A stretch of 64,000 nt of DNA from Acheta domesticus. Taxonomy: Eukaryota > Arthropoda > Insecta > Orthoptera > Gryllidae. This document shows, piece after piece, positions 54,182-64,000 of the stretch. Made by a program: the position numbers and the translations under genes. The stretch lies in assembly GCA_031308135.1 (NCBI GenBank), contig JAHLJT010009419.1, positions 37,379,221 to 37,443,220 of the forward strand, read 5' to 3'. The first letter of the stretch is position 1. Each line of letters opens with the position of its first letter. A model generated the notes under the pieces. That model was given only the letters and a program-made list of their open reading frames with translations, was not told the origin of the DNA and did no database searches.

Positions 54182-57100
54182 ATGGCAGATGTATCTCATA
54201 TTTTAGTGCAAGGAGATCAAGAACCTGTTTTAGCAAATGAATTTGAATTCATATTACCTCAACCAATAAATTGTGTTCTTACTCTCAAGTCAGAGTCCTT
54301 GACTCAACTTCCAGAGACAGTCTTTCAGAGTTCTGAATTACAGAAAGTTAAAGAAATTATTTTACATGAATCTAATATCCAAGTAAGAGAAAACTCATTT
54401 ACGAATTTTTATTCATGGTATGAATTTTGTTTGTGGGGGTATTCTACTTAATCCCATTAAAGTGCCAAGTATGAGATTCATGCACCTGGGAGAGATTATG
54501 TTGTGGCTTTTGAAGGTAACTGGTCATGTAAGAGAAAAAGATTAAGAATAAAAATAGGAAATAAACTAAGAATCGTATTTTTTTTTGCAGACTTTTGACA
54601 TTCACACAATGTTTTGTGGGCGAAATTTTTGGGGCAAATTTGTTTTCCTTCTTGACCCATGAATTTTTACATCTTGTGCTTTTATTATTTTATAATTTTT
54701 AAAAATTTTTTTTATTTTCTGTATCATCTGAAGGAAAGGAAAAAAGAATATCATCTGAATCACATTATTCATTTCCTCTTTACTTCTTCTTTGAAAAGTT
54801 TATCATGTCTCTGCATGGTAGTGGTCATTGCAATAGCTCCATGAGCAATATGCCAGTAAGATTGTCTTTGCGGAACTAAGAGTGTGTGCAAGAGCTTTGG
54901 GATGTTAGGGTTACATGTCACATAAACAAATTTTAAGGATTGGTATGTAGCCTGGGGCCATTTGATCATCGTTGGAATTTGCAAATGAAGGAAAGGTGGA
55001 AAGTAATGAAAATTGAATTGAATTGCCTTATGTTACGTGGCGAGACTCGGGCCATGAGGACTGCTCTTCTGTCTGAACATGCAAATTTCACTATGCTCCT
55101 TTCATCAACTAGCGGAGAAAGAAGGTATTCCACGGGCAACGAAGCAGGCGATTTTGAATTTTGCTCAAATCACAAGCTTAAAAAAGAAATGTGAAATTAA
55201 ATCTGTGTGTGGTATATGAAAGTTGGGGAACCAAATCTTCCCTGCAATCTTTCCAGGTTTAACTGATTCTGCAATTTTAATATCAGTTTAATTATTAATA
55301 AAAATTCACTCTATTGTAGGGAAGCCTTCTATATAAAATACATTTTTCTGTGTGCATTGGCTTTCAATTACTGTTTGGGTTTCAAGTCTTGAAAAAATTT
55401 AAAGCATCAAATTTTTGGATTTTAAGAGAGAACTATTTCTCATGGAAAAAGAAAGTCGTTGTAATCAAAAGGTAGTGAATTGTTTCAGGGGGAAAATAGT
55501 AGTTACATAGACAACAGTAAACTAGCATTTAGCACAAAGGGTTTATTCTACTATTTAAAATGATCAGTCAAAAAGGTATTTCAATCCCATTGTTGAGCGT
55601 GTCTTTTATTTGATTGTTGAGAATGGGTCATAGAACTGCTAGCTATGAAAACGTTTGGTGACAGAGCGTTGTTCTCCTTAAAAAGATTAAATAAATTTAT
55701 TCTGTTGATGATGTGTAAATTTAATTGAATATATAAATAATTTATTTCCATAATAATATTTACTTGGCCTATTAATCTCAAGCATCTGTATCATATTTTC
55801 ATTTTTTTCCTTTTGCAGAGTTTACCAAGAAGCTTCACCTCAAATCTTCAAGGTGTAGAAGTTGTGAGACTAGAAAGAAACAAATTAATTGAACTTCCTT
55901 ATAATATTAAAAATCTTCAGTTCCTAAAATATCTCAATGTATCTCATAATAATTTATTTCAATTACCTAGTGATGTGAAATATTTAATTCACTTGAAACA
56001 TTTGGATGTTTCGTTTAATGCATTGGCTGTTACTCCAGAATGCATTGCTTCCTTAGTGAATCTTAAGCATCTTAATTTATGTCACAATAAACTTTCAAAT
56101 TTACCTGATGAAATAGGTGCTCTTGTCAATCTAGAACATCTTGATGTTTCAGACAATATAATTTTAAATCTCACTTCTGCTGTAGGCAACCTTAAAAATC
56201 TTGTGTATTTGAACGTGTCATCAAACAGTTTGTCTGAATTACCAGATACCATTCAATCATCTAAACTCCATACATTGCTTTTGTCACATAATACATTTAA
56301 AAGTATTCCAGACTGCATTATCTATAATCTTCAGTTTATTTCTGTTCTTGATCTTTCACACAATAAAATTATGTTTTTTGATTCCCCTCCAAAGTGTGTT
56401 GGTAAATTAATAAAATTAGATATAAGTAACAATGTTTTCCATGACATACCCTTGTGGTTGTTTGGAGAAAAGTGTAGGTTGCTACGAGAATTAATTATTA
56501 GTGACAATAAACATATGATTGGAGTGTCAGAACCATCTGTGTATTCTAAAAGTGGAGACACTTTGGGAGTTTCTACTTCTCTAAAAGTACTGAAAGCTTC
56601 CAACTGCTGTTTCTCATCAAGTTCTGTGGAATTTTTGTATGGTCTTAAAGCACTGGAATCTTTGACATTAGGGAATGAAATTATGTCTAAAAGCGAGTCG
56701 AAACACATTGGAAATATTTTATTTAATTTCCCTTCTAAAACCCTAAATACCTGTATCAGTTTGAAGTATCTGAATATGAACAATGTAGGCTTAGCAGATT
56801 TGCCAGAAGATATTGGAAGTTTGCTTGCCAAGTTGGAAGTTTTAGATATCGGTTTTAATCAGTTAATGAGTGTGCCTGATTCGTTTTGTAAACTTGTTGC
56901 TCTAACCTCTCTTCAAGTTTCAAATAATGAGTTACGGACATTGCCATCAGAATTTGGACTGTTAACCACACTTCATGAAGTTAGATTGGACAGTAATAAG
57001 GTAAATGAAATGTTAAATATTTCAAAGGAATAATATTTATTAAAAAAATTCTTTTAATTTTTTTGTAATGAAAATAAACAAACAAAATTATATTTCTTCT

Positions 57101-58007
57101 TGAATTTGAATTAGAAACATGAAATTCATTTAAGAGTTTTTACATAAAAAACAATTAAAAAGGAATGTAAGTAACAAATGAAAATCTTTGCATGAAGGAA
57201 CACAAATCAAGAAATTTTAATCTGTCAAAATGTATTTTTCATCTTTTAATGTTGAATTGTTTGAAGATATGGGGAAAACAATAAAATTTCTAGGTTCATT
57301 GAAATAAGAGAGGAGCTGTGAAGTTAAAAAAATTGTATGAATTTTGTATTAATGGTATGGTTTTGAATCAGTTGCAGTTTCTTCCTGAAAGTTTCAAGAA
57401 ACTGAGAAAACTTCGTGTATTGGATCTATATGATAACATTTTTGGTGAATTCCCAATTGTATTGTTGGATCTCTCAAATTTGGAAGCTTGTGACATTGAT
57501 TATAATTTGTTCAGTATGGATGATCTGTCTCAGCAGGTAAGAAACAAAAAGATTAACAATTGTGTGTTAATGTAATTTTTTTACATTCATAAATTGTTTA
57601 AAAATTTACTCATCATATAATATGTTTCACAAAAATTCTATTTAAGAAATCATGATTTTTAATTAGCTATATTTCTTCATATCTAGTAATGGAGATGTGT
57701 GCAGTTGTGTATGTTATTACATATACACTTAACATACTACATATGTTAATTGTTTGTGATGCTTGATTATATTTTTGTCTTAAATAAATTGTGACATCCA
57801 GTATCTTTTGTATTGATGCTTGATTATAGTGATTTTAAAAGTTACGTACATGTCTTGCAGGACAATGGACCGTTCATTAAAAATTATAATACTTTAAAAT
57901 GTAAAATGAGGTCTCTTATTGCTCTTACCAATCCAAATCATTCACGAGAAGATAGAAAAAAGATTGACAGCAGTGAAGGAAATAATTCTGAAGGTATTAA
58001 TTTTTAA
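54182..58007 (+). CDS. Leucine-rich-repeat protein (SHOC2/PIRL-like LRRs)
   Basis: Four phase-0 exons are confident: 54182-54382, 55819-57000, 57372-57536 and 57861 to a stop at 58005-58007 (564 aa in all). A likely 5' untranslated acceptor (TTTTTCAG) lies at 54149. About 16-18 LRRs of the LxxLxxLxLxxNxLxxLP type fill residues about 35-510, for example KYLNVSHNNLFQLP, KHLDVSFNALAVTP and EVLDIGFNQLMSVP. The acceptor at 57372 was chosen because it restores NKLQFLPESF. There is no signal peptide or transmembrane segment, so it is probably a cytosolic scaffold. The C-terminus is a basic, polar tail. A donor GAAG|GTATTA at 57993/57994 suggests exon 4 may splice onward; see the 58167 entry. I cannot name the orthologue. 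Confidence 0.85.
55028..55166. repeat. Dispersed repeat R2, copy 2
   Basis: Matches 24781-24917 (TTACGTGGCGAGACTCGGGCC, ACTAGCGGAGAAAGAAGGTATT, CAGGCGATTTT) and lies in intron 1 of the LRR gene. Confidence 0.65.
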
Positions 58008-58166
58008 ATTATTGAAGCTCTGCTACTTTTTATTGATTTACTAAATTATGCCAATTTTAGTGCAATAATTCTATTTCTTTAATAACATTTGTTTTAATTA
58101 TTGTGTGAGTCTTACAATTTCTATAAATTTATTGGCATTAATAATATTTTCTGTAACCTTGTGCAG

Positions 58167-58180
58167 TGGAACAATATTTT
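58167..58180 (+). other. Candidate 14-nt micro-exon of the LRR gene
   Basis: A pyrimidine-rich tract and GTGCAG precede TGGAACAATATTTT, which is followed by a consensus donor GTGAGT. Joined to the phase-1 donor at 57993 it continues the frame as V-E-Q-Y-F and restores phase 0. A further acceptor, TTTTTGCAG, lies at 60134-60142, and AATAAA at 60257-60262 could terminate such a transcript. It is speculative without transcripts. Confidence 0.25.
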
Positions 58181-60907
58181 GTGAGTACTTTGATTTTAAA
58201 CTTTTTTTTTTTGTACGAGAGGTAAGGGGTATTTATAGGTGTTAAAACTAGCTGTTGGATTATACGAAAACTTAAATTCGTACTTTTATGCTATTTGATG
58301 TACAATGTGTAACTCAACAACTTTTCACATATATCATGGGAAAGTTGAATTACCATTTACCTCTTAATGAGTGATGCTCAGATTCATAGTTCGCTCCTCT
58401 CTACAAGTTCATCTCTGAGGTTAATTTTAAATTTCTATCTAACTATAATGTACCCAATAATGGAATGTTGACACCATGTGTGATGAATGTCTTTATGTTG
58501 GAAAAAACTGTTTGAGATGGTCAGGGACATTTCTTCACAGAAATTATTAATCATCCTACATTATTGTTAATAATCCTTTTCCATGCCTTGTCAGTTTTAT
58601 CATTTCCACTCTTCAGTTCAAATCTCCCTTCTAGATTATTTATTTTCCCTTACTAAAACAGAAATAAAATCAAACTTCTAAAATATGCAACTTTAATCTG
58701 CTTACAAGCATTGTTCGCTTCAGCATATCTCATGAGTAGACTGTGGGTATTTAGGTAAAAACTTATTTTTTTCCTGGGTACTTTGTACTGAATGAAGAGT
58801 TATATGTACATTTTAGGATTATTTGAACTAAAATCCATCAGATTTATAGCGCCTTAAAGAACCTATTTGAACATTAATGCATATTTGCCTACTTTACGTT
58901 TTTAAAATGAGATTAATTTGTCTAATTTCTTTGGTCTGTGGCTACTTTTAACTTTTTTCTTCTGTAATAATTAAGTATATATTGATATCTTCAGTGTCGG
59001 CACATCAGACAAGAATGATATTAATTTTAAGTTGCGTTAATCTGTAAGGTAGCGAGAAATGAATATACAGGAGTATCTTGTGAAGACTCCATGCCACTAT
59101 TGAATTTCCACGAAAGAAAAAGTGATCTTGACCAATAAGAGATGTACGTTTTCTCTTGCAAACTTTCAGAAAGTATTTGTTGTGAGGCAAAATACGGTAC
59201 GAATTATACAAATAATTCTAACTAGAGGACAAACAATTAAACTTGTACATAAATTGTATTATCACAAAATATAAAATACTGTTTCTGTATACTGTTGATT
59301 TATGTTTTTATCTTTGAGAAATATCTATATTAAATTGAAAAAAATGTGAATTTTTTTGTTTGTAAGTTTCCTATTTTATTTGTGCCTATTGTACCATTTA
59401 AAAAGCTTAACTGAGATGCTGAGAAAACCTATTTTAGGCAACTGAAACATTTTAAAACTTAGAAGTCCGTGGTCAACTCATGTATAACACCTCATTTCCA
59501 AACAATTCTGGGCTGGCTCAAGGTTCCATGTGGCTCTTGCCACTAAAATACAGGGCCACTCATGATTATATATTTATTGAAATTGAGATGTCAGGTGAAA
59601 GGCAGATAAAATGGGAGAGAATAATAAATACTAACTTCAAATAGATATATGAATCTGAACAAATAAAATTAAGGATTATGGGAAAAACAGTGACATCCTT
59701 TTTTGTGTAAACTAGTAATTATAATTTGCAATTTACATTAATTTTAAAATTATCATAATACAGGTTTCATTTTAAAAATGTTGATTGACATATAAAAAGT
59801 TATTTATAATCTGCGTGTAATCTAATAGGAAGCATACATCTGAAGTTACATTTCAGATATATTTTCTTTTCATTATTGAATTTGTAATCAAATTGGGATG
59901 AGTTGAAGTGATTTTACTGGATTATCATGTACATAAGATTATCCATTCTTATTACAATAAATTAATAAATGAAAACGATGAAGCGTTTTGGCTCTATCCA
60001 CTTTTCAATATATATTTTTTCTCATTAAAATTCCTAATTACTTTTACATACCATAAGTAAAAACATTTAAAATTTATTGACATTATATTTGACCGCAACT
60101 TGATGTAATGAATCTTTTCTAAACTGAAAAACTTTTTGCAGGCCAGTGGAGTATTGTTTCTATAATCCTTTTATGAATCTTGTCTTATTTGAAGGGTTCT
60201 TTGGAAATGAGTGTTCCTTTTTCAAGTGATGTTATGAATTTTGAGATTGAAATAACAATAAAATCTTATAAATTTTGAACTAAGTTTTCAAAGCATTTAC
60301 AGAAAGTTACAAAAGTGAGAGGTGCATGGCACATGCTACATGTTCATGCTATATATGTTAAACCAGCCCTGGAACAATTTAATTTCCAATTATCCTCTTG
60401 TTCATTGTATTTCAAGTTTTGATTTTCCCCTTAAATGTCTTGTCAGTAGACATTGGTACCCATGCTTTTGCTCTTTTATGTTTGTAGTCACCACCAAAGA
60501 AATCCACATCATTTGAAATTACCCAATTCCTGTTTCCCTTTTTTTATTGTTTCTGATAGGGAAGTAATATCGATCTTAAGTTTTTCTTATTCGTGTAAAA
60601 TCTTCACTTGTTTGTTGTTAATGAATGTTCCATTGTTCAATGGTCACAGCCTGTTTTCTTTTCTGTTACTATTGTATATTATTGGTTCCATTCCAAGGCT
60701 GTGAAGGAATTAACATTTTTTTTAAGAGGCGGACTTTAGAGTCCATCGATCTATCCCTCTCTCTGGAGGATTGTATTTTTCATTCAGTGTCATTCCTGTA
60801 GACATACGGTTTTTCACGACTTTAGTGCTCTGACTGTCTCCTCTGAAAAACAAGTAATAGGAAAACTTTTTGATGGGTACCAGGAATCTCCAAGTAATCT
60901 CAATCCA
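58181..60907. other. Gene-free AT-rich stretch downstream of the LRR gene
   Basis: No open frame above about 80 codons. Contents are the possible acceptor at 60142 and AATAAA at 60257-60262 discussed with the LRR gene. No repeat family from elsewhere in the window was recognised. Confidence 0.35.
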
Positions 60908-61075
60908 CTTCTTGGTTTCTGGAGACAGTGGCAGCCGGAGTGGGGAGTAGCTGGGGCCACTTATCTAATGGGAGCGAGAACTTTTGTTTGAAATAAGAGG
61001 CCTGCCCTGTGGAGCTACTGCCCTAGGTCCCTTATTTTCTCTGGGTGCCCCTGCCTGCAGCTGGGGAAGGGAAAA
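60908..61075. mobile_element. Possible hAT-like MITE fragment
   Basis: CAGTGGCAGCCGGAGTGGGG...TAGCTGGGGCC at the left resembles CAGTGGCG-type hAT ends, and GGTGCCCCTGCC...CAGCTGGGG appears about 120 bp on. No matching inverted terminus or duplication could be fixed. Confidence 0.25.
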
Positions 61076-62189
61076 TAGATGTGAGATGAAGGAATGTCTC
61101 ATAATGATAGGGAATTGATCAATTTTTTTTTTTACAGAGGGGAAGTCTCTTGGTGCTAACCTACTAAACACCCACTCGTCACTGTGTGTGACAGACACAA
61201 AAATATAAACGCCTGAGTTGTGTTCTACAGTCTTCTTGTCATCCTTTAAAATTTAATAGGATTAATTACTGTTATTCTCTTATCTAATATGTTCTATCCT
61301 CTCCTTGTATGAAGTTGGGATTTCTCTCCTTGTATGAAATTAGGTTTGTATGGGATTTGTGTTTAATTTTCGTAAAAATTGCTCCCGACTCAATTATTGC
61401 AACAAATCACTTAAAAAAATAGGAAAACCATTTTGAACCAATTCTGTTGCAGTTCATTCTCTGACTCTGAAATTGAAATAATTTATTAACCAAAATTGGA
61501 ATGTGAAATTTGAAATGGTCTGATGTTTTGGTAATTTTGCTAATAGAGAATAAAATAAAATCTTACTTACAAGTGAAATGTTTTCCATTTGAGACAACAT
61601 AGATATCTAGGACACTAAGTTTATCGTCTTGCATATTATATATTATGAATGAAATATCTTGTGCATTATTTTGTCCATTACAATGTTCTTTGAAATTTTA
61701 CGTAACCAGGGTGGCCACTTTCTTGCAAACATGTAAAACTGAGAAAATCAGGAAATTTCATTGCTTGGAAATATTAAAGGAAAAATCAGGAAATTTGAAA
61801 AAGAATTGTTAAAGACAGGGAAAATTTTCAGAGCCTTATAAAACTATATTTTATTCCTTGAAAACACTTGTACATTATTTTCTGCTCAGCTCTTGTTTGA
61901 TGAGAAAAAATTGTTAATTTATACTTTCTCACAGCAAACTCAGAGTGCTGGACAATTTGTATCAGGCTGGCTTGAATAGTTTGTTGAAATAGTGTGGAAT
62001 TAATCTTAATCATGAAAAAATTAAAAAAGTCTCTTGGAAAACTGTGAAGAGTCAGAGAAATTTATCTCAGGAAAGGATTGGCCACTCAGATTACTTTCCT
62101 CCCCTTTATTCCTTTCCCTCATCCTTCTCTCTCACACAATTGTCTCTCCTCTCTTTTCCACACTTGCTTCCTCTCCCTTCTCCCAGGCT

Positions 62190-62272
62190 CTATCTATAGA
62201 GGTTAGGCAGAAGAGCAGGCCTTATGGCCCGAACCTCACCACAAATAAAAACAATTTTATTATTATTATTAC
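62190..62272 (+). repeat. Retroposon 3' tail fragment ending in (TTA)n
   Basis: TATGGCCCGAACCTCACCAC followed by AAATAAAAACAATTTTATTATTATTATTA has the look of a SINE/LINE 3' end with a TTA tail. The body upstream is not recognisable. Confidence 0.4.
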
Positions 62273-62389
62273 CCCTTTCCATATTCCACATTTCACCACT
62301 GCTTTCCCATTTTCCTTCTGTCAACTCCTCTTTCCTTCCTCCTCTCTGTCTTTTTGTCCTATTGTATATTTTGTCCTATTTCTTCTTTT

Positions 62390-62500
62390 GAAAAAAATTT
62401 GGAGCTGGTTTTGAGAAAATGGCGTTTGAGTGTTTGTGAAAATGTGGAATTTTGAGCTTGTTTTCACAGAAAACTTTTGAGTCTTTTTGTCGAAGCTGTA
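62390..62500 (+). repeat. Fragment of the modular dispersed repeat
   Basis: TTTGGAGCTGGTTTTGAGAA, AATGGCGTTTGAGTGTTTGT and TTTTGAGCTTGTTTTCACAG are one reiterated unit of the family (compare 31620-31690). Confidence 0.65.
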
Positions 62501-62529
62501 ACTTTACTTGAACAAACATTCAACAAAAG

Positions 62530-64000
62530 CATAACAAGGCACCATCACAAGATGATTCTCTTTGCACCCACAGTGGTAGTTAGTTCATAAGGTGCAGACC
62601 GCGAATGTTTTGTGGTGGTATAAAATCTTTTTATTGATGAATCTCAAAAATATGTTCTGCTTTGGATTAAGGGATGTAATGGTATGGATCTCTGACTCCA
62701 TTGATGCTTTGGCCATTCAATACCATCTCTAATGCCTTCATACACATCAGCCAGTGGCAGTGTCTTAGGTGAGGGAAGGGAGGAAAATCCTCACACATTT
62801 TCTTCTGAATCAAATTACAAAATAAAATATTTGCTTTGAGGTTTCAGAGAAAAATGTATAATTTTTTATTAGATAGCTATGGATACATTTATTTTGATCA
62901 AATTTTTGAGGGATGTGAAATTGATCACAATTGCGGGGAAAATTCCTAGCATTTCCTGTCGTGTGTTATTTGCCCATATTTGAGTCATCCATTTGTGGAA
63001 TAATATGGCAGGAAGGAAGGATCTCCTACTTTGTACTGCCTCTATAGCATTCTCTTTCAACTAGAATGCTTCATCACAATGAGTCCTGACACACTTCGGC
63101 AATGTGATAAGCATCAGAGCAGCTGGAGCACAGTGTACTCTTACAATGTGGGCTGGTAAAACCAGGAGCAAACCAAATTTATCGCTCTTTCCTTTATCTC
63201 ATTGCAAGTCAACAATTGCAATTTGTTCTAGGTTTAATTTGAAATTTAATTCTTTCCTCCTCTGAAGAAAGATGCATGAGCTGATTTCTGGGATCATCAC
63301 AAATCACCTTCCACTTGAGCTGCAAGGATTGTCCCTTAGTTAAGGCTGGCGGGCCAGACTGAAGATGTGACATTTTAATTGATTCTCATATCGGAAAATT
63401 GTCAGCTCTATATCCTCCTTACCATTAAAGAAATCTTCACCAAAGTGATAAATTATCATAAATAGTCAGAACAATCTTACCCCATCCCTGTTTTAATTTC
63501 TACATATTGCAAAAGCTTATCTTTAAACTGCCCATCCTGTGGTATCCCCTCAAAGATCTGTGTCCTACATGCAGGAAGAAAATATACATTGGAATTATTG
63601 GTTTATACATTGGAACTCGGGAGAATCAAACATTGTTACATTCTCAGTCATGTTTAGAAGCCATCAGAGAGTTTTATTTATTCCTATTTTTTATTTATTA
63701 AATCATATTCATTATATATTTTGACTGTAATGGGCACATGCCAATGTCACAATAAAATAAACATTTTTGGACTTGAAAATTTCAAATAGACAATCTTCAG
63801 TTCCCTCTTAAATGAATTAAAATTTTGAGACAGAACATTGAAAGTAAAAGATATATTATAAAACATTCTCTTTTGTATCATTTTCTCAATATTTGATGTT
63901 ATTGTGTAGGTCAAGTACATTATTGTTTTATGTGATTTTTTTCACCCTTTTCATCTCTCTCTCTCTCTTTTTTAATGTAATTGTTTGATTTCTGAAAATT
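62530..64000. other. Terminal non-coding stretch
   Basis: No gene supported. A minus-strand frame over 62869-63270 is protein-like in places (QSRRSFLPAILFHKWMTQIW) but has a TGA and a TAG, so it could be a decayed gene or chance. 63956-63967 is a short CT microsatellite. Confidence 0.3.

Noticed and set aside
62869..63270. Protein-like minus-strand frame
   Set aside because: It has a TGA and a TAG and no recognisable family; too weak to call a pseudogene.

Overview
This is a eukaryotic, animal nuclear genome window, most likely from an insect with a repeat-rich, AT-rich genome. The evidence is three protein-coding genes of animal type, two of them split by GT-AG introns, embedded in a dense layer of DNA transposons, LINE and LTR remnants, Helitron-like sequence, minisatellites and microsatellites. 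The order of insect cannot be fixed from sequence alone. There are no operons, CRISPR arrays or bacterial signals.

Layout. 219-8546 (minus) is an intact, intronless UTP20 gene, a giant HEAT-repeat ribosome-biogenesis factor. 8547-10034 is its upstream flank, with one possible orphan exon and a 257-bp TA-flanked MITE. 10054-21068 is a nested transposon zone. A modular AT-rich dispersed repeat has been invaded by a 5.7-kb element with CACTG termini (13556-19303). That element's first 1.27 kb is also present inverted at 12087-13351, and it carries a two-exon mini-gene near its right end. 21599-24430 is a decayed hAT transposon (TTF zinc-finger/ZMYM1-like transposase, minus strand) split by a 532-bp solo LTR with a GTAT duplication. 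24940-25525 is a hAT-type non-autonomous element that itself contains the third MITE copy.

26-40 kb is gene-free accessory DNA. It holds more copies of the dispersed repeat, a Helitron-like element carrying a 1.7-kb purine-rich minisatellite (itself hit by a 176-bp hAT-like MITE), a 464-bp hAT MITE with a clean 8-bp duplication, and a 650-bp TTTC microsatellite.

40272-48842 (plus) is an SGK3-type PX-domain AGC kinase in ten coding exons (512 aa) with all catalytic and regulatory residues. Its introns hold an antisense LINE fragment, a TTAA-flanked hairpin MITE and a 68-bp inverted repeat. 54182-58007 (plus) is a leucine-rich-repeat protein of about 564 aa in four confident exons, with possible further 3' exons. 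58-64 kb is largely non-coding.

The three host genes have no obvious shared pathway. UTP20 acts in nucleolar 18S rRNA processing. SGK3 is a PI3P-endosome kinase downstream of PI3K and TORC2. The LRR protein is probably a cytosolic scaffold. The most noteworthy material is the nested transposon history, which can be read from target-site duplications and reconstructible empty sites.
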